The translations under genes and the position numbers were made by a program. A model generated the notes under the pieces. That model saw nothing but the letters and a program-made list of their open reading frames with translations. It was not told where the DNA came from and did not search any database. Of a DNA stretch of 64,000 nt, positions 15,433 to 24,140 are shown piece by piece. Every line of letters begins with the position of its first letter. Within the stretch, counting starts at the first letter, position 1. This DNA is from Emticicia aquatica. Lineage in GTDB: Bacteria; Bacteroidota; Bacteroidia; Cytophagales; Spirosomataceae. The stretch is taken from contig NZ_CAKLPY010000001.1 of the NCBI RefSeq assembly GCF_923079645.1, positions 868,001-932,000 of the forward strand, written 5' to 3'.

Positions 15433-16401
15433 ATGCAAGCAACCATTTGGGATTTGGCTCATGTAGCCCATGTAGAATTATTTACGCCAAAATTAGAAGA
15501 AAGTACTCGTTTTTTTACTGAAATTATGGGTATGTCTATTAGCGACGTAAAGAATGATTCGGTTTATTTACGAGCGTACGACGATTACGAACATCATACA
15601 TTAAAGTTAACGGCTCATAAACACGCTGGAATGAAGCATTTTGCTTGGCGAGCCAAAAGTCAGGAAGCTTTGATGAGGAGAGTGGCTGCAATCGAAAAAT
15701 CTGGTTATGGAATTGGTTGGAATGATGGCGATTTGGGTCACGGGCCAGCTTACACTTTTCAATCGCCGAGTGGTCATTTGACCGAAATTTATTTTGAAAC
15801 TGAAAAATATAAAGCGGTTGGTAGTAATATTTCAGCCTTAAAAAATACGGCAAGCAAATTTCCTGCAAGAGGAATAAACGTTCGTCGTATTGATCATTTG
15901 AATCTTTTTGCTAAAGATGTTCGAGCTTTTAGGGATTTCCAGATGGAGAATTTAGGCGGAATTTTAACCGAAACAATAGTTGATAATGCTATTGATTTGA
16001 ATCCAAAAGCTGTTTGGTTTTTAGTGAATTCAAAATCTTATGATTTGGCAGTTACCGAAGACCATTTGGGAATGAATAACCGATTTCATCATGTAACTTA
16101 TGCGGTCAATAGCCGTGAAGAAGTATTAATTGCTGCCGATATTTGCCTCGAAAATGGGATTTTTATTGAAACGGGTCCTCATAAACATACAATTCAACAA
16201 ACGTTTTTTCTGTATGTGTATGAACCAGGAGGAAATCGGATTGAAATTGCTAATACTACCGCAAGATTAGTGCTTGACCCAGATTATGAAACCATCGTTT
16301 GGACACAAGAAGAACGCAAAAAAGGGCAGGCTTGGGGGTTGGCAACTGTTAGTAGTTTTCATACGAAAGGAACACCAATGCCAGAAGAATTGATAGATTA
16401 A
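15433..16401 (+). CDS. VOC-superfamily (type I) extradiol ring-cleavage dioxygenase
   Basis: A 322-residue two-domain VOC protein like catechol 2,3-dioxygenase. The catalytic C-terminal module has the metal triad H155 (RIDHLNLF), H219 or H220 (RFHHVTYAV) and E271 (GGNRIEIANT). H250 (TGPHKHT) and Y261 (FFLYVYEPGG) match second-sphere residues of the family. Where catechol 2,3-dioxygenases usually have the His of a KAHD motif, this protein has Y203 (SKSYDLAV). In the operon it takes the place of a ring-cleavage enzyme before GalB-, GalC- and GalD-like genes, which suggests a carboxylated trihydroxy- or dihydroxybenzene as substrate (inference). An Fe(II) extradiol dioxygenase is the best call; a non-cleaving VOC enzyme is possible. 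Confidence 0.82.
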   Translation: MQATIWDLAHVAHVELFTPKLEESTRFFTEIMGMSISDVKNDSVYLRAYDDYEHHTLKLTAHKHAGMKHFAWRAKSQEALMRRVAAIEKSGYGIGWNDGDLGHGPAYTFQSPSGHLTEIYFETEKYKAVGSNISALKNTASKFPARGINVRRIDHLNLFAKDVRAFRDFQMENLGGILTETIVDNAIDLNPKAVWFLVNSKSYDLAVTEDHLGMNNRFHHVTYAVNSREEVLIAADICLENGIFIETGPHKHTIQQTFFLYVYEPGGNRIEIANTTARLVLDPDYETIVWTQEERKKGQAWGLATVSSFHTKGTPMPEELID

Positions 16402-16416
16402 AAAAAGTAAAAAACT

Positions 16417-17136
16417 ATGAAAAAGAAACTTTTAGTTATTGGAGCCCATTCGGGAGATTTTGTTTGGCGTTCGGCTGGAACAATCGCCAAGGCGATAGAA
16501 GAAGGAGCGGAGACTTTAGTTATCGCAATGTCGTACGGCGAGCGTGGCGAGTCTGGTGAACTTTGGAAAGAAAATCCAAATCGGACAGAAGAAAGTGTCA
16601 AAATCATTCGCCATGAACAAGCTCAAAAAGCTGCTGATGTCATTGGTACACCGATTCGTTTTTTGGACTGGGGTGATTATCCAATGATTATTTCTGACCA
16701 AAGAATTGAACAATTAACCGAAATTATTGGTGATTTTGAGCCAACTGTTATTTTGACTCATTCCGAAAAAGACCCTTTTAATCCTGACCATCCATTGGCT
16801 TTTCAAGCTACTCAACGTGCAAGATTATTGTCAAGTGGTGCAGGTGTGCCAAGTGCTTTCAAAAATATCGACCCACCTGCATGGTATTCTTTCGAGCCTC
16901 ATCAGCCCGAATTATCTAGTTTTATTCCTGATACTTTTATTGATATCAGCTCTGTAATTGATAAAAAAATGGATGCAATGGCCTGTATGGGAGCTCAAAA
17001 TTATTTGAAAGATTATTATGCCGAATTAGCTTCCCGAAGAGCAAATCATGCAAGACGTATTTCGGGTAAAAAAAATATCAAATTTGCCGAAGCCTTTCAA
17101 AGTCAAGTGCCGAGGGTAACGAATACGATTTTTTAA
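16417..17136 (+). CDS. galB: 4-oxalomesaconate hydratase, GalB-like (PIG-L fold)
   Basis: 239 residues of the LmbE/PIG-L fold. The usual deacetylase motif AHPDD is replaced by GAHSGDFVWRSAGTI, which closely resembles the AHSADFVWR start of Pseudomonas GalB, the hydratase that converts 4-oxalomesaconate to 4-carboxy-4-hydroxy-2-oxoadipate. Other features are SYGERGESGELW (about 40-51) and THSEKDPFNPDHPLAF, with zinc-binding histidines. The adjacent GalC- and GalD-like genes support hydratase rather than deacetylase function. It follows the dioxygenase by 15 bases and precedes the aldolase by 9. Confidence 0.85.
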   Translation: MKKKLLVIGAHSGDFVWRSAGTIAKAIEEGAETLVIAMSYGERGESGELWKENPNRTEESVKIIRHEQAQKAADVIGTPIRFLDWGDYPMIISDQRIEQLTEIIGDFEPTVILTHSEKDPFNPDHPLAFQATQRARLLSSGAGVPSAFKNIDPPAWYSFEPHQPELSSFIPDTFIDISSVIDKKMDAMACMGAQNYLKDYYAELASRRANHARRISGKKNIKFAEAFQSQVPRVTNTIF

Positions 17137-17145
17137 TATAAAAAA

Positions 17146-17775
17146 ATGAATATAAGTAAAGAATTGATTGCAGAAATCAGTCGGTTTTCGACAGCGACAT
17201 TGCACGAGGCGATGGGTAAAACAGGAAATTTGCCTTCGGGAATAAAACCAATTAGTCCAAAAATGAAAGTTTGCGGACCAGCATACACCGTAAAAACGAT
17301 GCCTTGTGATAATATGCTGCTTCACAGAGCTTATGCTTACGCAAAATCAGGTGATGTTTTGGTTGTTAATTGTTCAAATTTTTACGAAGCTGGGTATTGG
17401 GGAGATTTGATGAGTTTAGGTGCAAAAACCAAAGGAATTGCTGGTTTAGTGATCGATGGTTGTGTGCGAGATGCTGATGATATTGAAACGATGGGTTTTC
17501 CTGTTTTTAGTCGTGGTTTGTGCATAAAAGGTACTGGAAATCAGGGAGAAGGAACACTTAACGAACCAATTATCATGGGTGAATATATCGTAAATCCAGG
17601 CGATATAATCGTTGGTGATAGAGATGGAGTAGTGGTGATTCCACAAAATAAAGTAGAAGGAACAATTGAAAAAGCCATTGCCAGAGAAGCAAAAGAGGAA
17701 CGTACTAGAGCAGAATTGAGAAAAGGAAGAAATTCTTTGCAAATCTATGGTTGGGACGAAAAATATGGTTACTAA
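17146..17775 (+). CDS. galC: 4-carboxy-4-hydroxy-2-oxoadipate aldolase, GalC/RraA-like
   Basis: A 209-residue class II pyruvate aldolase of the HMG/CHA (LigK/GalC) family, related to RraA. The substrate/metal motif GLVIDGCVRDADDI (about 101-114) has the conserved Arg-Asp pair, and VNPGDIIVGDRDGVVVI (about 149-165) is the aldolase signature. It would cleave CHA to pyruvate and oxaloacetate, the last step of the gallate and protocatechuate 4,5-cleavage routes. The neighbouring GalB/GalD homologues make this much more likely than the RNase E regulator RraA. 10 bases separate it from the chosen start of the next gene. Confidence 0.87.
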   Translation: MNISKELIAEISRFSTATLHEAMGKTGNLPSGIKPISPKMKVCGPAYTVKTMPCDNMLLHRAYAYAKSGDVLVVNCSNFYEAGYWGDLMSLGAKTKGIAGLVIDGCVRDADDIETMGFPVFSRGLCIKGTGNQGEGTLNEPIIMGEYIVNPGDIIVGDRDGVVVIPQNKVEGTIEKAIAREAKEERTRAELRKGRNSLQIYGWDEKYGY

Positions 17776-17785
17776 TTTCAAAAAT

Positions 17786-18556
17786 ATGAATGATAATTTA
17801 ACAATTGCCATTTTAGGTCTTGGCGAAGCAGGCTCACATTTTGCCAATGATTTGGCGGATTTGGGCGTGAAAATTATAGGTTTTGACCCAAATCCGAAAA
17901 GAGTTTTACATCCAACCATTGAGATGAAGTCGAGCAATTTGGAAGCCGCTCGAGAAGCAACTATTATTTTTAGTGTCAATCTTTCTTCAGTTTCAGAGGA
18001 AGTAGCTCGTGAAGTTTTTCCTGTTTTAGATGCGTCAAAGATTTATTTAGAAATGAATACGTCTTCTCCTGATAAGAAAATTGCGATTTTTGAAATGATA
18101 AAATCTACTTGTGTAAAATATGTTGATTTGGCCATCATGGCTCCAGTTCCACCAAAAGGCATTAAAACGCCCTTTTTGGCTTCTGGTAATGGAGCTAAAA
18201 CTTTTCAAGAAAAAGTAGCCGATTTAGGTTTGGATATCACAGTTTTGAGCGAAGAAGTTGGCGAAGCTTCTACCAGAAAATTGTTACGGTCAATCGTTTA
18301 TAAAGGTGTGGCAGCGGTTATCTGCGAAGCCATGGAAGCAGGTCGAAAATATGATTTAGAAAGCTACATTCGTGAACAAATTAGTTCAGTAATTGGTGGA
18401 AATGATGGTTTAATAGACCGTTTTGTTGAAGGAAGCAAAACGCATGCCCTTAGAAGAATGCACGAAATGGAAGCAGTTGTTGAAATGCTTGAAAATCAAG
18501 GAATCGACCCAATTGTATCAAAAGCTGCACGCCAAAATTTAGAAAAATTATTATAA
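17786..18556 (+). CDS. NAD(P)-binding 3-hydroxyacid-dehydrogenase-like protein (DUF1932 C-terminus)
   Basis: A 256-residue protein of the 6-phosphogluconate/3-hydroxyisobutyrate dehydrogenase superfamily. The Rossmann motif is AILGLGEAGSHFAND (about 7-21), and the C-terminal helical part resembles DUF1932. The catalytic region includes YVDLAIMAPVPPKG and, later, TRKLLRSIVYKGV, where a lysine of the family (K near 166) lies. The start at 17786 is preferred because the Rossmann strand follows at once; an ATG at 17747 would overlap the aldolase. No step of the gallate pathway needs this activity. It may process a side substrate or its product, or reduce or oxidise an intermediate of a variant route. 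It is 4 bases before the tautomerase gene. Confidence 0.8.
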   Translation: MNDNLTIAILGLGEAGSHFANDLADLGVKIIGFDPNPKRVLHPTIEMKSSNLEAAREATIIFSVNLSSVSEEVAREVFPVLDASKIYLEMNTSSPDKKIAIFEMIKSTCVKYVDLAIMAPVPPKGIKTPFLASGNGAKTFQEKVADLGLDITVLSEEVGEASTRKLLRSIVYKGVAAVICEAMEAGRKYDLESYIREQISSVIGGNDGLIDRFVEGSKTHALRRMHEMEAVVEMLENQGIDPIVSKAARQNLEKLL

Positions 18557-18560
18557 AAAA

Positions 18561-19649
18561 ATGCAAAAAGCTATTCCATTTATGCAAATTCGAGGAGGAA
18601 GCTCCAAAGGTTTGTTTTTCAATGCCTTAGATTTACCTATCGACGAAGATTTACGCAATAAAGTTATTTTAGCAGCAATGGAAGGCGTTGGTTTGGGTGA
18701 TAAACGCCAAATAGATGGTTTAGGTGGAGCGAATTCTTTGACGAGTAAAGTTGCTATTGTTAGCCGCTCAACTAATAAAAATGCTGACCTTGATTATTTA
18801 TTCATTCAGGTTGTACTCGGAAAAGGGGTTGTTTCGACGGTACAAAATTGTGGAAATATCCTTGCGGGGGTTTTGCCATTTGCCATAGAATCTGGTATGA
18901 TTAAAGCTAATAATCCAACTACGGCTGCCAGAATAAATATGATCAATACGGGTGGAATTTGTGAAGTAATTGTCCAAACGCCTGATTTTGAAGTAGAATA
19001 TGCAGGAAATGCCAGCGTTGACGGAGTTTTGGGAACGGCTGCCCCGATTGTCTGTAATTATCTTGATATTGAAGGCTCGACTTGTGGAGCATTATTGCCT
19101 ACTGGAAATATAATTGATATTGTTGATGGTATCGAATTGACTTGCATTGATAATGGAATGCCTTTGGTTGTGATGCGAGCAACTGATTTTGGAATAACGG
19201 GCTACGAATCTAAGGAAGAATTGGATAACAATGAAGAACTCAAAACTCGTATCGAAAATATTCGATTAGCAGTTGGTCAAAAGATGAATCTTGGTGATGT
19301 CAACAATCAAACAATACCCAAAATGTGTTTAATTTCACCTGCTAAAAATGGTGGTTCAATCAATACACGAATGTTTATTCCACACGTTTGTCACGAAGCA
19401 ATTGGCGTTTTGGCCGCCATTTCAGTGGCAACTTGTAGTTTATTGCCTCATTCGATTGCAAGCGGGATAGCTAATTTCTCTGATGAAAATAAATTACTAT
19501 CAATTGAACATCCAGCTGGAGAAATGTCTATTTCAATAAATTATTCATTTGAAAATGACAAATTAATTATTAAAAAATCAGGTTTAATTCGCACTGCAAG
19601 ATTATTAAGTAGAGGTGAAGTTTTTATCCCGAAATCAGTTTGGATTTAA
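18561..19649 (+). CDS. galD: 4-oxalomesaconate tautomerase, GalD-like (PrpF family)
   Basis: A 362-residue PrpF-family protein. N-terminal MQIRGGSSKGLFF (about 8-20) matches the MRGGTSKG signature of GalD/PrpF, and the second half has the NGGSINTRMFIPHVCH block (about 266-281). The fold is the diaminopimelate epimerase-like one. In gallate catabolism GalD isomerises the keto form of 4-oxalomesaconate to the enol used by GalB. A 2-methylaconitate isomerase role is less likely because no methylcitrate genes are nearby. It is the last gene of the operon. Confidence 0.85.
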   Translation: MQKAIPFMQIRGGSSKGLFFNALDLPIDEDLRNKVILAAMEGVGLGDKRQIDGLGGANSLTSKVAIVSRSTNKNADLDYLFIQVVLGKGVVSTVQNCGNILAGVLPFAIESGMIKANNPTTAARINMINTGGICEVIVQTPDFEVEYAGNASVDGVLGTAAPIVCNYLDIEGSTCGALLPTGNIIDIVDGIELTCIDNGMPLVVMRATDFGITGYESKEELDNNEELKTRIENIRLAVGQKMNLGDVNNQTIPKMCLISPAKNGGSINTRMFIPHVCHEAIGVLAAISVATCSLLPHSIASGIANFSDENKLLSIEHPAGEMSISINYSFENDKLIIKKSGLIRTARLLSRGEVFIPKSVWI

Positions 19650-19869
19650 ATGTTAATTGATATTTTTTTTGTCAAATTCATGCGAATCATCCTGATATAA
19701 ATCAAGTGAAAATAGTAAACTCAGGGCATTTTATTTTTTGGATATTATTTGTATTAAATTGTATTTTCAAGATTAATTGTTGAACGGTTTTCAAACAACT
19801 AGCAAATGACTTTGTAAACAACAGCATTTTTTATACCTTAGTGTTTGTAATTTCCATTCAAATAACTCA

Positions 19870-22800
19870 ATGAAAGTCTTCAATTTATCAGTAATTTTAT
19901 TTCTACTAATTGGTTGTAAAAATAATTCTGACACAATTTTTGAAAAGTTGGACGCCGATGATACAAATATCCATTTTATCAATAAAATCGAGGAAACAGA
20001 AACAGATAATGTACTTAGTTATGAATATTTTTATAACGGTGGAGGAGTTGCTGCTGCCGATTTTAACAATGATGGTTTAACAGATTTGTATTTTACGGCC
20101 AATCAAGGCGAAGATAAGTTGTATATCAATAAAGGAAATTTGGCATTTGAAGATGTTACCGAAAAATCTGGTATCAAATGGAATGGTGAATGGAAAACTG
20201 GCGTTACCATTGTTGATATTAATAATGATGGTTGGCAAGATATTTTTGTCTCTGTTTCAGCTAATATCGACAATGAAAATCTTAGACACAATAAACTGTA
20301 TATCAATAAAAAAAATAAAAATGGTTCTCCGCAGTTTACTGAAAATGCCGCTGAATATGGACTAAATCTTCATACATATACTACACAAACAGCTTTTTTT
20401 GATTACGATAAAGATGGAGATTTGGATGCCTACGTACTAAATCATAATGTAAAAGATTTTAAAAGATTTGATGTAGAAGCTGTCCATGCAATGAGAGATT
20501 CTTTAGCTGGAGACCGACTATTAGAAAATGTAAATGGGAAATTTGCTGATGTAAGTCAAAAAGCTGGAATCAAAGGAAATCCAATTGGTTTCGGTTTGGG
20601 GATTCACACGGCTGATATAAATGGCGATGGTTGGACAGATATTTATGTTTCAAATGATTATTTGGAAGAAGATTATCTTTATATCAATAATAAAAATGGG
20701 GCTAATGGTCATTTGGGTTTTACTGACGAAATAAAATCTATGACTAATCATGTAAGTTATTTTTCGATGGGTAACGATATTGGTGACATCAATAATGATT
20801 TGATTCCTGATATTATTACCGCAGATATGCTTCCTGAAGATAATAAACGACAAAAATTGCTATTTGGCCCTGATAAATACGAAGCCTATCTTTCGATGTT
20901 GAAAAATGGAATTCAGCCTTCGTTTATGCGAAATATGCTGCAATTAGGTAGTAGAAATGCCGCAGGGCAAACTTCTTTTTCCGAAATCGGACAATTTGCT
21001 GGCGTTTCAAATACTGATTGGACTTGGTCAGTGCTTTTGGCTGATTATGACAATGATGGTTACAAAGATTTGTTTATGACCAATGGGTATTTACGAGATT
21101 ATACCAACATGGATTTCATGAAATATTATGCCGATCAAGGAAGGCAAGGTGGGCAAAGTATCATGGAAGTGATTAAAAAAATGCCATCGACAAAAACACC
21201 GAATTATATATTTAAAAATGAACAGAATAATGGGTCTCCGCTGCAATTTTCTAATAAACAAAAAGATTGGGGATTTGAAACCCCAATGATTTCAAATGGT
21301 GCGGTTTATGCTGATTTAGATAATGATGGTGATTTGGAAATTATTACCAATAATATCAACGAAGAAGCATCAGTTTATAAGAATTTGAGCATCGAAAAAA
21401 AAGTCGGAAATTATATCAATATTCAACTTAGTCCAAAGCAAAATCAAAGTACTAATTTAAGTGCCAAAGTTTATCTTTTTGCTTCAAATCTTTCTCAGTA
21501 CCAGGAGTTTACGCCAACACACGGTTTCCAAAGTAGCATGATGACTCCTTTGCATTTTGGATTAGGAAAGAATGAGAAAATTGATAGTTTAGTAATCGTT
21601 TGGAACAACGGAGCAATTCAAAAAGAAACCAATATTAAAGCCAATCAGTTATTAAAAATAGCTTATTCTCCAAATACTACTTCGTTTAATTTGACTACCG
21701 AAAAACCATTATTCTCCGAAACAAATTCATTGAATTTTGAGCATAAACAAATACCATTTAATGATTTTAATCGCCAGATTTTATTGCCGCACATGTATTC
21801 TTTTCAAGGCCCAAGAATGGCAAAAGGAGATGTCAATAATGATGGTTTAGAAGATGTTTTTATTGGCGGCGGAAAAGGGCAATCGGGCGAAATGTTTATT
21901 CAGCAAAGTGATGCAAAATTCGTTAAAAAGGAACAAATTGCATTTAAACAAGATGAATTATCAACCGATACAGATGCTGTTTTTTTTGATGTAGAAGGTG
22001 ATGGTGATTTGGATTTGTACGTCACAAGTGGAGGTTATGAATATTTGCCTAATGATTTAGTATTACATAATCGCCTTTATTTGAATAATGGTAAAGGAAA
22101 TTTTACCAAAACTTTTGATGCTTTCGATGATGCTCCTTATGCCGATAGTAGCGTGAAAACGATTGATTTTGACCACGATGGCGACCTAGATTTGTTTGTT
22201 ACTGGGTCAATTATTCCGCTTAATTATCCAATTCATAATCCGAGTCGTTTGTATCGAAATGATAAAGATAAATTTACGAAAGTTGAAAATAATACATTCA
22301 ATGAATTAGGAATTTTGACCGACGCCCTTGTCATTGATTTTAATAATGATGGTTGGCAAGACCTGATGGTGGTAGGCGAATGGACGGGCATTATTTGTTT
22401 ACGAAATGATAATGGCGTTTTTAACAAGGTTGATAATGAATTGGAAAAAATGACTGGTTTATGGCAACGTATTTCGGCCGATGATTTTGACAAAGATGGT
22501 GATTTGGATATAATTGTTGGAAATTATGGACTCAATTCACAATACAAAGCATCTGTTGCTGAACCTATGACCTTAGATTTTCAGGATTTTGATGACAATG
22601 GACAAATTGACCCAGTTCAATCGTATTTTATACAAGGAAAACGTTATCCTACGTATAGTCGAGATGAGTTAACTGACCAAATTGTGGCTTTGAAGAAAAA
22701 ATACACTTCGCACGAACTGTATGCAAATGCCACAACCGATGAAGTTTTGGCCGAATTTAAAGAAAAACAACCCAAAAAGTATACAGCAACTACTTTACAA

Positions 22801-23145
22801 ACTGTATATTTAGAGAATAAAAATGGCAAATTTGGATTAAAAACATTGCCTATTGAAGCTCAATTTTCACCCATTTTTGCCATTGTTTCTGCCGATATTA
22901 ATAATGATGGATTCAAAGATTTGATTTTGGCTGGAAATCAATCAAAGGGTCGAGTCAGAATTGGAAATATTGATGCAAATTATGGACAAATTTTTCTGAA
23001 TGATAAAAAAGGAAATTTTAAGTTTTCCTCAAATCTCGGCTTAAAAGGAGATGTACGTGATTTAAAAATGGTTGGTAATCAGTTAATTATTTCAATAAAT
23101 AGTCAAAAAGTTAGAAGTTTTAGTAAAAATTCTAAAGCTTTATGA
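19870..23145 (+). CDS. FG-GAP/VCBS repeat lipoprotein with ASPIC/UnbV-type domain
   Basis: A 1091-residue lipoprotein (lipobox LLIGC, C16). It contains many seven-bladed-propeller type repeats with a calcium-binding DxNxDG core: ADFNNDGLTDLYF, VDINNDGWQDIFV, YDKDGDLDAYV, ADLDNDGDLEI and similar, spread over about 55-420 and 650-1060. A region near 520-600 (PTHGFQSSMMTPLHFGLG, DSLVIVWNNGAIQ) matches the ASPIC/UnbV domain found in CRTAC1-like proteins. Such large proteins in Bacteroidota are often encoded with SusCD transporters, but none is adjacent here. It is presumably surface-exposed, with unknown ligand. It begins 220 bases after galD and is probably a separate unit. Confidence 0.88.
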   Translation: MKVFNLSVILFLLIGCKNNSDTIFEKLDADDTNIHFINKIEETETDNVLSYEYFYNGGGVAAADFNNDGLTDLYFTANQGEDKLYINKGNLAFEDVTEKSGIKWNGEWKTGVTIVDINNDGWQDIFVSVSANIDNENLRHNKLYINKKNKNGSPQFTENAAEYGLNLHTYTTQTAFFDYDKDGDLDAYVLNHNVKDFKRFDVEAVHAMRDSLAGDRLLENVNGKFADVSQKAGIKGNPIGFGLGIHTADINGDGWTDIYVSNDYLEEDYLYINNKNGANGHLGFTDEIKSMTNHVSYFSMGNDIGDINNDLIPDIITADMLPEDNKRQKLLFGPDKYEAYLSMLKNGIQPSFMRNMLQLGSRNAAGQTSFSEIGQFAGVSNTDWTWSVLLADYDNDGYKDLFMTNGYLRDYTNMDFMKYYADQGRQGGQSIMEVIKKMPSTKTPNYIFKNEQNNGSPLQFSNKQKDWGFETPMISNGAVYADLDNDGDLEIITNNINEEASVYKNLSIEKKVGNYINIQLSPKQNQSTNLSAKVYLFASNLSQYQEFTPTHGFQSSMMTPLHFGLGKNEKIDSLVIVWNNGAIQKETNIKANQLLKIAYSPNTTSFNLTTEKPLFSETNSLNFEHKQIPFNDFNRQILLPHMYSFQGPRMAKGDVNNDGLEDVFIGGGKGQSGEMFIQQSDAKFVKKEQIAFKQDELSTDTDAVFFDVEGDGDLDLYVTSGGYEYLPNDLVLHNRLYLNNGKGNFTKTFDAFDDAPYADSSVKTIDFDHDGDLDLFVTGSIIPLNYPIHNPSRLYRNDKDKFTKVENNTFNELGILTDALVIDFNNDGWQDLMVVGEWTGIICLRNDNGVFNKVDNELEKMTGLWQRISADDFDKDGDLDIIVGNYGLNSQYKASVAEPMTLDFQDFDDNGQIDPVQSYFIQGKRYPTYSRDELTDQIVALKKKYTSHELYANATTDEVLAEFKEKQPKKYTATTLQTVYLENKNGKFGLKTLPIEAQFSPIFAIVSADINNDGFKDLILAGNQSKGRVRIGNIDANYGQIFLNDKKGNFKFSSNLGLKGDVRDLKMVGNQLIISINSQKVRSFSKNSKAL

Positions 23146-23213
23146 AAGCATTTTTTGCTGAGCATGGTTCGTAAATTACTTATTTTAAACATACCCTAAA
23201 CACTTTTTTAATA

Positions 23214-24032
23214 ATGAAAAAGAAGAACATTATTAGTCTTTCGGTGGCATTTGCATTTTTAGCTTTATCAATTACTGGAGTTTTGCTTTACATCAAGCAA
23301 AAAGCTCACGCTGTTGAAATGACGCACACAATCTTTGGCTTAATCTTCGTTGGTTTTGCTATTTTTCACATAGTTAACAACTGGTCTTCGATAACTGGCT
23401 ACTCAAAAGAGCGAAAAAGTGGTAAATTTCAAAAAGAATTTATTATCGCAGGAATTGCTTTTTTAGTGATTTTAGCTGGAGCTATAACCGAATTGCTAGA
23501 ACCAGTGGCAGAAGCGGGTCGAATTTTTGCTGGGAAAAGACCACCAAGACCAGAGCAATTAACTTTTAGTGAAGTTAAAACTAATAATGATGTAAAAGGA
23601 ACCGCTTTGACGATTTTGCTGGAAAAAACAAAAGAAACCGAACTGCCAGTTACAGCGATTTGGGTAGAAGATTCTGCACATAATTTTGTGGAAAACTTAT
23701 TTGTTCCTGCCAAAATTGCTGCGATACCAGCTGATGAAGAAGAAGCCCGTGAAGGTCATTTTGATATTTCTGATTTTAAAGCTGAAACATTAACGGTTTG
23801 GTCAGGGAAAGCAAAAGTAAAAACTGCTAATTTTGAGCAAGAAACACCACATGATAACTTCGTGTTAAAAACAAATACAACTTCAATAGGTCAGTTTTTT
23901 ATTCTTTTAGAAGTAAAAAGTGGCAATAAAACTGAAGTTTACGAAGCATCTGTTGACAAAGCAAAAGGTGATGTTTTTAAGTTGAAATCTAAGGAAAATG
24001 GTCTTATTGCTCGCGGTTTAGTTGAGTTATAA
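23214..24032 (+). CDS. DUF4405-like membrane protein with a DUF2271-like periplasmic tail
   Basis: 272 residues. The N-terminus has three membrane helices (about 5-27, 38-57 and 76-94), with histidines H38 and H54 (EMTHTIFGLIFV, IFHIVNNW) spaced as in DUF4405 haem-binding proteins. From about 115 a soluble part begins (TALTILLEKTKETELPVTAIW, then VEDSAHNFVENLFVP) that resembles DUF2271, a periplasmic domain often linked to flavin- or haem-based electron transfer. If correct, the protein is a natural fusion of an inner-membrane cytochrome-like anchor and a periplasmic domain. I see no clear DxxSGAT flavin-attachment motif. It lies 68 bases after the FG-GAP gene, same strand. Confidence 0.6.
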   Translation: MKKKNIISLSVAFAFLALSITGVLLYIKQKAHAVEMTHTIFGLIFVGFAIFHIVNNWSSITGYSKERKSGKFQKEFIIAGIAFLVILAGAITELLEPVAEAGRIFAGKRPPRPEQLTFSEVKTNNDVKGTALTILLEKTKETELPVTAIWVEDSAHNFVENLFVPAKIAAIPADEEEAREGHFDISDFKAETLTVWSGKAKVKTANFEQETPHDNFVLKTNTTSIGQFFILLEVKSGNKTEVYEASVDKAKGDVFKLKSKENGLIARGLVEL

Positions 24033-24140
24033 AATTTTGATTTTGCGATTTGAAATTTGATTTATTCATTTCAAATCGCAAAACTCATAAACAAGACTCA
24101 ATGTTTTTCCTTAATTTTGCCAAAAAACATCTTCATCATT

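Noticed and set aside
16417-17136. PIG-L N-acetylglucosaminyl deacetylase
   Set aside because: The AHPDD zinc motif is replaced by AHSGD and the neighbours are GalC and GalD homologues, pointing to 4-oxalomesaconate hydratase.
17146-17775. RNase E regulator RraA
   Set aside because: Operon context and the aldolase signature favour CHA aldolase.
18561-19649. 2-methylaconitate isomerase PrpF
   Set aside because: No methylcitrate cycle genes nearby; gal-type neighbours.
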